Assembly: GCA_024227155.1 (NCBI GenBank)
Contig: JAAELB010001013.1
Span: 20,899-84,898 of the forward strand
Length of the DNA: 64,000 nt
Direction: 5' to 3'
Source: Desulfobulbaceae bacterium
Lineage (GTDB): Bacteria > Desulfobacterota > Desulfobulbia > Desulfobulbales > Desulfocapsaceae
Below the pieces are notes generated by a model, which worked only from the letters and a program-made list of their open reading frames with translations, was not told where the DNA came from and made no database searches. Shown piece by piece: positions 16,941 to 24,352 of the stretch (positions are counted from its first letter, which is position 1; each line of letters opens with the position of its first letter). The translations under genes were made by a program, and so were the position numbers.

Positions 16941-17663
16941 TTAATGTGCGTGTTCTTGGGCTTGTGCAAAATAAACTACAGTCAGTAGTACAAAAACCAT
17001 CGCCTGTACTACAGAAACCAGTACACCAAGAATCATAATTGGCAGGGGAGCAAAGAATCCGCCCGCGAGCATAAAAAGAATCGCCAGAAGGGTCTCTTTC
17101 GCCATGATATTACCAAAAAGACGAATGGACAGAGACAGCAGTCGAGCAAAGTTACTGATAATCTCAATTGGCAGCAACAGGGGTACCAACCACCATACCG
17201 GCCCCATAAAATGCTTGTAGTAACTCAAACCATGTTCCTTAAAACCGATAAGATGATGGCTAAACCACACAATCAGAGTCAGAGCAAGAGTGGTATTGAG
17301 TGAAGATGTCGGTGACATAAAACCGGGGATAAGGCCGATGAGGTTTGCAACCGCAATATACAGAGCAAAGGTTGCGATCATCGGGAAAAACTTATCTGTC
17401 ATTTCCCTTCCCATGTTATCGGCGAAAAAATCATCCATCCCACCAATAACCAGTTCCCAGAAATTTTGTCCCTTTCCAGGTACCATCTCAAGATCACCAA
17501 GGGTGAGCTTAGATACCAAAAACAGAAAAGCCATGACCAGCCAGGTGTACGTCATGTACGGGGCGCACATCTGCTCTAGAAAAGTGTGTCCTACGGGACC
17601 ATGTGGCACCGGTAGTCCTAATTTCTCCAGAATAATTGAAATAAATAGTATCGGATGTTCCAT
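16941..17663 (-). CDS. atpB: ATP synthase F0 subunit a
   Basis: 240 residues with five to six membrane helices. The essential stator arginine is in LLSLSIRLFGNIMAKE, and the last helix VVQAMVFVLLTVVYFAQAQE is typical. It forms the ion half-channels against the c ring. It is followed by atpE after 95 bases and preceded by atpI with an 8-base gap. Confidence 0.97.
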   Translation of the reverse strand: MEHPILFISIILEKLGLPVPHGPVGHTFLEQMCAPYMTYTWLVMAFLFLVSKLTLGDLEMVPGKGQNFWELVIGGMDDFFADNMGREMTDKFFPMIATFALYIAVANLIGLIPGFMSPTSSLNTTLALTLIVWFSHHLIGFKEHGLSYYKHFMGPVWWLVPLLLPIEIISNFARLLSLSIRLFGNIMAKETLLAILFMLAGGFFAPLPIMILGVLVSVVQAMVFVLLTVVYFAQAQEHAH

Positions 17664-17671
17664 AACTCCTT

Positions 17672-18094
17672 TTACCTCCTCCCTCTGAATAAGTAGCGCC
17701 CAGCCACGTTCATTGAAATGAACATGATTGAAATCACCACCGTTGACAAGCCTAAAATCAGTCCAAAGATGTTAACCAGTTTCCATTTGATCAATACAAA
17801 CAGGACAACACCTATAATTACAATACGTAACCAGAACTTCAGCAGATAACCCTTTTGCCCCTGTTGAGCAGTAGCTTTGCGATCTTCCGGGGAGGACAAG
17901 GATGTTACTGAATCGATAAGTTTTAAAATATCTTTATTGGATATAAAAAAACTCGCTATCGATATCATCCCCCCAACCATTACAGACCAAGCAAAAGCAA
18001 GAGACATAAACATTGCTGAAAAAGCTGTTATAACAACCAGCACCACCCAGCTCACTACCTGCATTTTCTGCAGTGACAACAAACCTTCCGTCAC
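17672..18094 (-). CDS. atpI: ATP synthase subunit I (AtpI)
   Basis: 140 residues with four hydrophobic segments (about 12-30, 35-50, 85-103, 107-127). AtpI is an assembly helper that promotes c-ring formation. The identification rests mainly on position: between atpZ and atpB on the minus strand with 8-base gaps. Residues EDRKATAQQGQKGYLLKFW form the cytosolic loop. Confidence 0.85.
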   Translation of the reverse strand: MTEGLLSLQKMQVVSWVVLVVITAFSAMFMSLAFAWSVMVGGMISIASFFISNKDILKLIDSVTSLSSPEDRKATAQQGQKGYLLKFWLRIVIIGVVLFVLIKWKLVNIFGLILGLSTVVISIMFISMNVAGRYLFRGRR

Positions 18095-18102
18095 AAAGAC
18101 CT

Positions 18103-18354
18103 CTACTCGTCGTGATTTTGTTTTTCCTCGGTCTTTTTATTTTTCCAGAGGATTTCAAGTAAAGTTTTATATCCGGCGGCAATACCAAATGCCAGCCCAA
18201 TAAAAGTGAACCACGGAGCCGTTCGGCCGTCAAAAACTTTCTGATCAAGATATATTCCACCGCCCAAACCTATCAGGATAGCGGAAACGAAAGTAAACCC
18301 GATATGACCATAATTCGCCAGTAACTGAACAAATTCTTTTTTTACATCAGACAT
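18103..18354 (-). CDS. atpZ: AtpZ/AtpI-family small membrane protein
   Basis: 83 residues with two helices (about 17-33 and 46-63). The first carries GLGGGIYLDQKVF, typical of AtpZ, and the tail is charged. It probably assists F0 assembly or Mg/Ca transport together with AtpI. It is the first gene of atpZIBE; its promoter should lie in the 85 bases up to hemL. Confidence 0.88.
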   Translation of the reverse strand: MSDVKKEFVQLLANYGHIGFTFVSAILIGLGGGIYLDQKVFDGRTAPWFTFIGLAFGIAAGYKTLLEILWKNKKTEEKQNHDE

Positions 18355-18439
18355 TCAGTCCACCCGCCTCCTCGTTGCCACAATATAAACAATATAACGG
18401 AGTTTGATATCACGACTACATATGATAGTCAATATTTTT

Positions 18440-19732
18440 TCACTTTTCGAGCAATTTTTTGAATGACCATTCAGTCATTTTTATAGCCCGATCGAGGTCC
18501 TCTTTCCGCTGTGCTGCTGAGATAAACGCCACTTCAAACTGTGAAGGAGCCATATAAATCCCCTGAGAAAGCATTTGGCGATAATGTTGTCCGTACCTGT
18601 CAGCATCAGCTTTCATGGCTGAGTCAAAGTCATAAACTTTCTCATCGGTAAAAAAGCCGGTCATCACGCTTCCTACCCGGTTGAGTGTCACTGGAATTCC
18701 AACTTGTGCTGCAGTACCTGATAATCTGTCGGCAAATTCAGCACTTTTTTCATTGAGTTCTTTATAAAACCCGGGTGCCTGAAGTAACTTTAAGGCGGCA
18801 AGGCCTGCGGCCATCGCCAGTGGATTACCCGACAGGGTACCCGCCTGATACACAGGTCCATCCGGTGCTATATTATTCATTATTTCAGCCTTGCCCCCAT
18901 AGGCGCCCACGGGCAACCCTCCACCAATAATTTTACCAAGACAGGTGAGATCAGGGGTGATATTATAAAATTCCTGGGCACCACCGTAACTTAACCTGAA
19001 ACCTGTTATGACCTCATCGAAAATGAGTACAATACCAAGCTCTTTGGTCAACTTCCTCAGGGAACTAAGAAAATCAGGGGAAGGAGGCACACAGCCCATA
19101 TTTCCTGCAACCGGCTCAACTATAACACAAGCAATATCAAGAGCGGTGTCGCGAAGAGTTTTCTCCAGAATTTCAAGGCTGTTATATGGGATCGATACAG
19201 TATTTCTAACGATATCCTCCGGGACCCCAGGGCTCCCCGGAATACCCAGAGTAATCACTCCTGACCCCGCTTTTACCAAAAAGGAGTCCGCGTGGCCATG
19301 GTAGCAGCCATCAAACTTCACCACCACATTCTTACCAGTATACCCTCTGGCCAGCCGAACAGCGCTCATCGTTGCTTCAGTTCCAGAGTTGACAAAACGA
19401 ACCTTTTCAATCGATGGTACGGCCTCAGTAACCATCTCTGCCAGATCAATTTCCAGCGGGGTTGGTGCACCAAAACTGGTCCCGCTCTCAGCAGCCTTGG
19501 TTACCGCTGCAACAATGTCCGGATGACTATGCCCTAAAATCATAGGCCCCCATGAACCAACGAAGTCAAGATACTGGTTACCATCAGCATCTTCAAGTGT
19601 GGCCTGCTCTGCTCTAGTTATAAAAACAGGATCACAACCCACTGAGCGACACGCCCTTACCGGACTGTTCACTCCCCCTGGAATAACTTTTTTAGCCTTT
19701 TCAAAAAGCGTTTTTGATATATTAGTTTCCAT
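18440..19732 (-). CDS. hemL: Glutamate-1-semialdehyde 2,1-aminomutase
   Basis: 430 residues, standard. A class-III aminotransferase fold with the PLP lysine in CLGKIIGGGLPVGAYGG, ARGYTGKNVVVKFDGCYHGH and the substrate region GGVNSPVRACR near the N-terminus. It makes 5-aminolevulinate from glutamate-1-semialdehyde, feeding siroheme and heme synthesis; siroheme is the cofactor of the DsrAB encoded further on. Two in-frame ATGs exist. AAGGAG abuts the first (19738) but lies 6 bases before the second (19732), so I use the second. Confidence 0.96.
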   Translation of the reverse strand: METNISKTLFEKAKKVIPGGVNSPVRACRSVGCDPVFITRAEQATLEDADGNQYLDFVGSWGPMILGHSHPDIVAAVTKAAESGTSFGAPTPLEIDLAEMVTEAVPSIEKVRFVNSGTEATMSAVRLARGYTGKNVVVKFDGCYHGHADSFLVKAGSGVITLGIPGSPGVPEDIVRNTVSIPYNSLEILEKTLRDTALDIACVIVEPVAGNMGCVPPSPDFLSSLRKLTKELGIVLIFDEVITGFRLSYGGAQEFYNITPDLTCLGKIIGGGLPVGAYGGKAEIMNNIAPDGPVYQAGTLSGNPLAMAAGLAALKLLQAPGFYKELNEKSAEFADRLSGTAAQVGIPVTLNRVGSVMTGFFTDEKVYDFDSAMKADADRYGQHYRQMLSQGIYMAPSQFEVAFISAAQRKEDLDRAIKMTEWSFKKLLEK

Positions 19733-20068
19733 CTTCATCTCCTTACATTGACATCTCCCATATCAGGAAGTGGTTATAAAAAATGTGCTATTTTAAGTAG
19801 TTCGAGCAATTATACAGTTAATACTGACAAAAAATGCAATATAGCATGGACCTTGATTTGCTGTCAAACTATCCCCTTGATTTTTTTTTTTGATGACCAA
19901 TGTAAAAAATCGCTAAAGATTCGCCTTTTCTCCATGGTCCTCCAGTTTTTTATACTTGTCAGCCAATGGAGCAAAAGGTAAAGTGAATGAGGGAAAATTC
20001 CCAACAGGAGATACTTCTCATCTGCCTGTACAGACTTAATTTAATCTCACGAGTAAAGGAGAAAAATA
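19733..20068. other. Intergenic region between hemL and trxA
   Basis: About 335 bases. It contains a long T-run near 19880 and the trxA promoter candidate listed separately. No gene or structured RNA recognised. Confidence 0.5.
19956..19984 (+). promoter_or_regulatory. Candidate sigma-70 promoter of trxA
   Basis: TTGTCA, 17 bases, TAAAGT, about 85 bases before the trxA ATG. A plausible housekeeping promoter found by eye; unproven. Confidence 0.4.
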
Positions 20069-20395
20069 ATGGCAAGCGACAAAGTCGTCCAATTGACTGA
20101 TGCAGAATTTGATAACGTAATCAAAGAAGAACAACCTACCCTCGTTGATTTTTGGGCACCATGGTGTGGCCCATGTAAGGCAATTGGTCCAGTCATTGAA
20201 GATCTTGCAACTGAATACGAAGGAAAAGTCACCATTGCAAAAATGAATGTAGATGACAATCCTGAGACACCCGGAAAATTTGGTATCCGTGCAATTCCAA
20301 CACTTATCCTCTTTAAAGGCGGCGAAGTCGTTGACCAGATCACCGGATCAGTTGGGAAATCTCAACTTGTGGCTTTAATAGAAAAAGCGAACTAA
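20069..20395 (+). CDS. trxA: Thioredoxin 1
   Basis: 108 residues, a single thioredoxin fold with the redox site WAPWCGPCK (Cys at about 33 and 36) and the cis-Pro in IRAIPTLILF. It reduces protein disulfides in the cytosol and is recycled by the thioredoxin reductase encoded next. AAAGGAG precedes the ATG. A terminator separates it from trxB, so trxA can be made in excess. Confidence 0.98.
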   Translation: MASDKVVQLTDAEFDNVIKEEQPTLVDFWAPWCGPCKAIGPVIEDLATEYEGKVTIAKMNVDDNPETPGKFGIRAIPTLILFKGGEVVDQITGSVGKSQLVALIEKAN

Positions 20396-20404
20396 CTGTT
20401 TTTT

Positions 20405-20454
20405 AAGCTGTCTTACTTACGCTTCAGTCATTGCGTGAGAAGGCAGCTTTTTTT
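20405..20454 (+). terminator. Terminator after trxA
   Basis: AAGCTGTCTTAC..ACGC pairs with GCGT..GAAGGCAGCTT and is followed by seven T. It lies 10 bases after the trxA stop and before trxB; readthrough may feed trxB. Confidence 0.85.
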
Positions 20455-20480
20455 ATGCACAATACTCCAAAGCAGGTACA

Positions 20481-21410
20481 ATGAAAGAACATTACGAACT
20501 GATAATATTAGGTGGAGGCCCCGCTGGCCTCTCAGCTGGCCTCTACGCAGCACGTGCCCGTCTCGACCATGTGCTTATCGAAAAAGGTGCTCCCGGTGGA
20601 CAAGTGCTCCTGACAGACTGGGTTGATAATTACCCTGGCTTTCCTGAAGGGCTTACGGGCTTTGACCTGATCGAAAAAATGACCCAGCACGCTAAAAGGT
20701 TTGATCTCAACATTGAAACCGCCACGGTAGCCGAGGTAAATCTCGACGACGAAAAGAAAAAAATCCTTCTCCTTGAAGACGGCTCCAAGGTCAGCTGTGA
20801 CTCTCTGATCATATGCACAGGTGCCAGCGCAAACACTGTAAACGTACCCGGAGAACAGGAAATGCGCGGCAAGGGAGTATCATATTGCGGCACCTGCGAC
20901 GCACCATTCTACCGTAACATGCATGTGGCTGTTATCGGAGGCGGCAACACTGCCGTTCAGGAAGCTGAGTACCTTACCAAATTTGCCAGTAAAGTTACAG
21001 TCATCCACAGAAGAGACGAACTTCGGGCAACAAAGATTCTCCAGGAAATTGCCTTTGCAAATGAAAAAATCGATTTTCTCTGGAATTCTACGGTCACCTC
21101 CATAGAGGGGGAGCAGGGTGTTGAGCGACTGAACATTTTAAACAAAGACGGATCAGAATCAACCCTGGAAGTCGAAGGGGTTTTTGTTCTTATCGGTGTC
21201 ACTCCAAATAGTGAAGCGCTCCCCGTTGAAAAGTTAAATGGTGATAAATGGGGTTTTATTCCTACTGATATCGAATCCCGCACCAATATCGCTGGTGTTA
21301 TGGCGGCCGGCGATATATGCAGTAAGGATGTCAGGCAGATAGTCAATGCCGCAGGCGAAGGCGCCGTTGCAATACTGGCGGCAGAAAATTACCTGCAAAA
21401 CCTTAAATAA
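20481..21410 (+). CDS. trxB: Thioredoxin reductase
   Basis: 309 residues, the low-molecular-weight type. FAD motif GGGPAGLSAGLYAARA at the start, active-site disulfide in YCGTCDAPFY, NADPH motif GGGNTAVQEAEYL followed by HRRDELRAT, and C-terminal AAGDICSKDVRQIV. It transfers electrons from NADPH to TrxA. HRRDE suggests NADPH rather than ferredoxin use. The gene is followed 17 bases later by bamD. Confidence 0.96.
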   Translation: MKEHYELIILGGGPAGLSAGLYAARARLDHVLIEKGAPGGQVLLTDWVDNYPGFPEGLTGFDLIEKMTQHAKRFDLNIETATVAEVNLDDEKKKILLLEDGSKVSCDSLIICTGASANTVNVPGEQEMRGKGVSYCGTCDAPFYRNMHVAVIGGGNTAVQEAEYLTKFASKVTVIHRRDELRATKILQEIAFANEKIDFLWNSTVTSIEGEQGVERLNILNKDGSESTLEVEGVFVLIGVTPNSEALPVEKLNGDKWGFIPTDIESRTNIAGVMAAGDICSKDVRQIVNAAGEGAVAILAAENYLQNLK

Positions 21411-21427
21411 AACCCAGGTCATGCCCC

Positions 21428-22252
21428 ATGAAGATCAACTTGACACCCCTCCGACACAAAGCAGCAACTTTCATCATTGTTATGCTGCTTGGCCTGCAAA
21501 GTGGTTGTGCTGATTTCAAAGAGACCTTCAATTTCACCTCCATTGATGAAGATGGTAACGAGGTTCAGAGTGAAACCCTGAACCTACCGGCCAAAAAACT
21601 GTTGATGCAGGGCATGGAAGACTACGGCGTCGGTAAGTATTTTACAGCCATTGAATTTTTCGAAGAAATCCTCAACCGATTCCCGTTCAGCCCGGAAGCA
21701 ACCCTGGCTGAACTCAAAGCAGCTGACTGCAGCTACTACCTTGAGAGATACCTGGAAGCACTGATACTCTACGAAGAGTTTGAAAACCGGCATCCAACCA
21801 ACGAATCTATTCCCTATGTAATGTTCCAGAAGGCGATGTGCAACTACAAGCAGATTGACAGGATAGATAGAGACCCAACAGGTGCGGAAAAATCGATTGC
21901 ACTTTTCAAGCAACTGATAAAGGCATATCCAATTTCGCCCTACACTGGAGAAGCAAAAGCGAGGACGGCTGCGGCAAGAGAGTTCCTTGCCAATCATGAA
22001 TATTTTATTGTTGAATATTACATCAGAACAGCAAAATTTGACCAGGCCACAGTGCGCCTCAACTATTTACTCGCAATGTACCCAGATGCAGAAATTGCCG
22101 AAAAAGCACGGCTCATGCTGGAGCGAATCGAAGACGGCAACCCACCCAGAACCAAACTTACTTCCTGGTTTCCAAAACTAAGTTTGCCGGACTGGGCAAT
22201 CTTTGGTACCAAAGATGTAGAAGACAATTCGGCAGGTCCCGTTCAGAGATAG
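21428..22252 (+). CDS. bamD: Outer-membrane assembly lipoprotein BamD
   Basis: 274 residues. A hydrophobic signal (about 12-24) ends in a lipobox LQSGC with the lipidated Cys at C27. It is followed by five TPR-like helical repeats (YGVGKYFTAIEFFEEILNRF, YLEALILYEEFENRHP and others) characteristic of BamD/ComL. It is part of the beta-barrel assembly machinery in the periplasm, which indicates a diderm cell. The C-terminal 45 residues, after the repeats, are not conserved. Same strand as trxB. Confidence 0.9.
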   Translation: MKINLTPLRHKAATFIIVMLLGLQSGCADFKETFNFTSIDEDGNEVQSETLNLPAKKLLMQGMEDYGVGKYFTAIEFFEEILNRFPFSPEATLAELKAADCSYYLERYLEALILYEEFENRHPTNESIPYVMFQKAMCNYKQIDRIDRDPTGAEKSIALFKQLIKAYPISPYTGEAKARTAAAREFLANHEYFIVEYYIRTAKFDQATVRLNYLLAMYPDAEIAEKARLMLERIEDGNPPRTKLTSWFPKLSLPDWAIFGTKDVEDNSAGPVQR

Positions 22253-22276
22253 TCTGAGGGAGGGATAAAAGACAAG

Positions 22277-22317
22277 CCCCGTGAACGGGAGGTAAGGCAC
22301 TAACACCGGTAAACGGT
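22277..22317 (+). repeat. Orphan end of dispersed AGTGCC-family repeat
   Basis: A hairpin CCCCGTGAACGGG, then AAGGCACTAA and a second hairpin ACCGGTAAACGGT. This looks like the right end of a lost module, directly joined to the next copy. Confidence 0.6.
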
Positions 22318-22428
22318 AAGTAAGTGCCACGGAGGTAACTCTAAGTTCCTAATGTTAAAACACTCTCCAGCTTTCTTGTTTTTTATTGCTGCTTTTATTG
22401 AGTAAGGCACTAACCCCGATGAACGGGA
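22318..22428 (+). repeat. Dispersed AGTGCC-family repeat (type A body), tandem copy 1
   Basis: TAAGTGCCACGGA, then a body nearly identical to the 15.7-kb copy (GTTAAAACACTCTC, AGCTTTCTTGTT, TTGCTGCTTTTATTGAG), AAGGCACTAA and an end hairpin CCCGATGAACGGG. It sits between convergent bamD and ferredoxin genes. Confidence 0.85.
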
Positions 22429-22436
22429 AAATAAGA

Positions 22437-22535
22437 CGGGATAAGTGCCTTGTTGATAAAAGTATCTTCACGATTTCATAAAGAGTTCCTGATTTTCTTG
22501 TTTTTTATGACAGAAGTTCAGGAGTAAGGCACTAA
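22437..22535 (+). repeat. Dispersed AGTGCC-family repeat (type B body), tandem copy 2
   Basis: ATAAGTGCCTTGTTG, body with CACGATTTCATAA, GAGTTC, TTTATGACAGAA, then GGAGTAAGGCACTAA. The body matches the 40.2-kb copy rather than its tandem neighbour. Confidence 0.85.
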
Positions 22536-22536
22536 A

Positions 22537-22564
22537 CTCCAGCAGCCAAACTGCTGGAGCTTTT
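22537..22564 (+). terminator. Hairpin terminator downstream of bamD
   Basis: CTCCAGCAG pairs with CTGCTGGAG across a 5-base loop, then CTTTT. It lies between convergent genes, right after the repeat pair. Confidence 0.75.
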
Positions 22565-22579
22565 ACAACTCAACCAGGA

Positions 22580-23026
22580 TCATAACATAAATTCATCGGA
22601 AAAAATTCGATCGTCGTTAAGGGACACCTCCATTGCCTGCACAGGACAAATTGGCACACAGAGTCCGCACCCTGTACATTTTTCAGCCTCAAAAATTACT
22701 GCCATCTCAGGACGCTTCACATAAAGAGCACCAGACGAGCAAACCCCAGTACATGCGCCGCACTGGAAGCAGTTTTCATCATCACGACGAATCCCTGTAG
22801 CCATCCGCTCAACTTTAACGCCAAGATGTTGTAAATAGTCCAGACCGGCCTGTACATTAGCTTTACTGCTGCCTTTCAGTTCGATGATCATCAGACCCTC
22901 GCGCTGGAGCAGGATATCCGCTTTGAGTATGTTAAATTCGATATCGTATTCTTTTACCAGACGATAAATAAAGGGCTGATCACTTGTATCTTTTGGAAAT
23001 CGTAATATGTATATCTGGGTGTACAT
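22580..23026 (-). CDS. NIL-domain ferredoxin (two 4Fe-4S sites)
   Basis: 148 residues. Residues 1-75 resemble the NIL domain (beta-alpha-beta, IYILRFPKDTSDQPFIYRLV). Two ferredoxin motifs follow: NCFQCGACTGVC and KCTGCGLCVPICPV. Such proteins occur in anaerobes and are thought to carry electrons, or to be linked to sulfur and methionine metabolism because NIL domains also occur on methionine transporters. GGGGAG lies 5-6 bases before the ATG. It is a single gene convergent with bamD. Confidence 0.85.
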   Translation of the reverse strand: MYTQIYILRFPKDTSDQPFIYRLVKEYDIEFNILKADILLQREGLMIIELKGSSKANVQAGLDYLQHLGVKVERMATGIRRDDENCFQCGACTGVCSSGALYVKRPEMAVIFEAEKCTGCGLCVPICPVQAMEVSLNDDRIFSDEFML

Positions 23027-23260
23027 CTACTCCCCTCTCAGGTTAAGTTCCAGGTCCTATGGCTGATAGGACCATACGGCCTAAAATTAATTTTTCCTAT
23101 CATTGCCAAACCAGCAAAATTTACTGTCTGCGGAATAATATGGCAAGAGAGTTTTTCACATCAAAAATCTGAATTATATATTAAGGTACAAATTCCAACC
23201 TCTTCCTGCCAACTGATGCATGAAAGATGCTTTCAACGGCATAACACTAAAATATTGTTT

Positions 23261-24016
23261 ATGGATCCTCAAACTCTTTCCGTACTCTTATCACAGGTAA
23301 AAGACTCAAGTTGTTCAATCGAAAAAGCCTTGGAGCAACTGGCCAGTTTTCCAGCCGAAAATGTAACAGATGCCTGCATTGATCACCAGAGGCACCTACG
23401 TACCGGCATTCCAGAAGTGATCTATGGGGCATCAAAATCAGCCCAGCAGATAATTTCTATCGCTGAAGCCATGCTTAAAAGAAACAGCCCGGTTATTGCC
23501 ACCAGGGTAGCACCGGAGAAAGCTGGAGAGATCCTCAGAAGCTTACCAGAACTTGTATACAAAGAAGACGCCCGGCTACTGACAGGAAACCCCGCGAAAA
23601 TCAATGCGGAAAACTTCAGAGGGGTGACTCTGGTACTCTGTGCGGGTACCTCGGACATCCCGGTTGCAGAAGAAGCCCTCCAGACACTCTCTGCCCTTGG
23701 GCATCCTGTTGAAAAGCTCTATGACGCCGGTGTGGCTGGCTTACACCGGCTGCTCGGCCAGCAACAACTGCTCCACACCGCTTCTGTAATAATAGTAGTC
23801 GCCGGAATGGAGGGCGCCCTGCCTAGCGTTGTGGCTGGCCTTGTAAGCTGCCCCGTCATTGCAGTTCCAACCTCTGTTGGCTATGGAGCAAGTTTTGGTG
23901 GCATTGCTGCACTTTTGGGCATGTTAAACAGCTGTGCACCTGGAGTTGCCGTGGTAAATATTGACAACGGATTTGGCGCTGCATGTATGGCTGAAACCAT
24001 CAATCGAATAAAATAG
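23261..24016 (+). CDS. larB: Nickel-pincer cofactor biosynthesis protein LarB
   Basis: 251 residues from the ATG at 23261, which fits the family's N-terminus; an upstream ATG at 23216 adds residues with no ribosome site. The N-terminal half has the LarB signature EVIYGASKSAQQI; the C-terminal half is PurE-like (GTSDIPVAEEALQTLSALGH, then GMEGALPSVVAGL and IAVPTSVGYGASFGG). LarB carboxylates and hydrolyses nicotinic-acid adenine dinucleotide in making the nickel-pincer nucleotide of lactate racemase. LarC and LarE are not in view. The cofactor may serve other racemases here. Confidence 0.92.
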   Translation: MDPQTLSVLLSQVKDSSCSIEKALEQLASFPAENVTDACIDHQRHLRTGIPEVIYGASKSAQQIISIAEAMLKRNSPVIATRVAPEKAGEILRSLPELVYKEDARLLTGNPAKINAENFRGVTLVLCAGTSDIPVAEEALQTLSALGHPVEKLYDAGVAGLHRLLGQQQLLHTASVIIVVAGMEGALPSVVAGLVSCPVIAVPTSVGYGASFGGIAALLGMLNSCAPGVAVVNIDNGFGAACMAETINRIK

Positions 24017-24128
24017 CGCACCTTTTTGGCCTATTGCTCTTTTTTTGCCACGAGTTTTGTCAATAATCCCCTACAGAACTTGCAAGATTCATGCTTTGGG
24101 GTATAATCGCGAAGTTTGGCATTGCAGT

Positions 24129-24236
24129 ACCTTACTCCTGACCCGAATAAATCGGAACTTTTTGAAATGCTTGGATAAGTACCTTCACCAAATTATTTTC
24201 TGCCAAAAAAACGCAGAAAATAATTTATAAGGTACT
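24129..24236 (-). repeat. Dispersed AGTGCC-family repeat, AGTACC variant (type C body)
   Basis: Read on the minus strand: TTAGTACCTTATAAATTA, a strong internal palindrome AAATTATTTTCTGC/GCAGAAAATAATTT (6-base-plus loop), GGTGAAGGTACTTATCC, AAGCATTTCAAAAAG and an end hairpin CCGATTTATTCGGGTCAGGAG. It serves as an uninterrupted reference for the split copy at 33.4 kb. Confidence 0.85.
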
Positions 24237-24334
24237 AAAAAGCTGTCATAAAAGCCAAGGCGTCAGGAGACTGTTTTGAAATTAGGTACTTCAAATAACC
24301 ACCAAGGCACTTATACCCCTTTGTGGGGTGTTAG
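24232..24334 (-). repeat. Dispersed AGTGCC-family repeat (type D body), tandem partner
   Basis: On the minus strand: CTAACACCCCACAAAGGGGT hairpin, ATAAGTGCCTTGGTGG, a body ending CTTTTATGACAGC, then joined directly to the AGTACC end of the neighbour. It lies 20-120 bases before secDF; the end hairpin ACCCC/GGGGT is in the secDF leader. Confidence 0.7.
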
Positions 24335-24352
24335 ATCATTTCAGGGATATCC

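Noticed and set aside
19748-19981. 77-codon frame between hemL and trxA
   Set aside because: No ribosome site, no domain, AT-rich composition; overlaps the likely trxA promoter.
22277-22535. CRISPR array from the repeated AGTGCC strings
   Set aside because: Units are unlike in body, ends are inverted rather than direct, spacing is irregular, and no cas genes are present.
24045-24230. 61-codon frame after larB
   Set aside because: Runs through a dispersed repeat copy and has no coding character.
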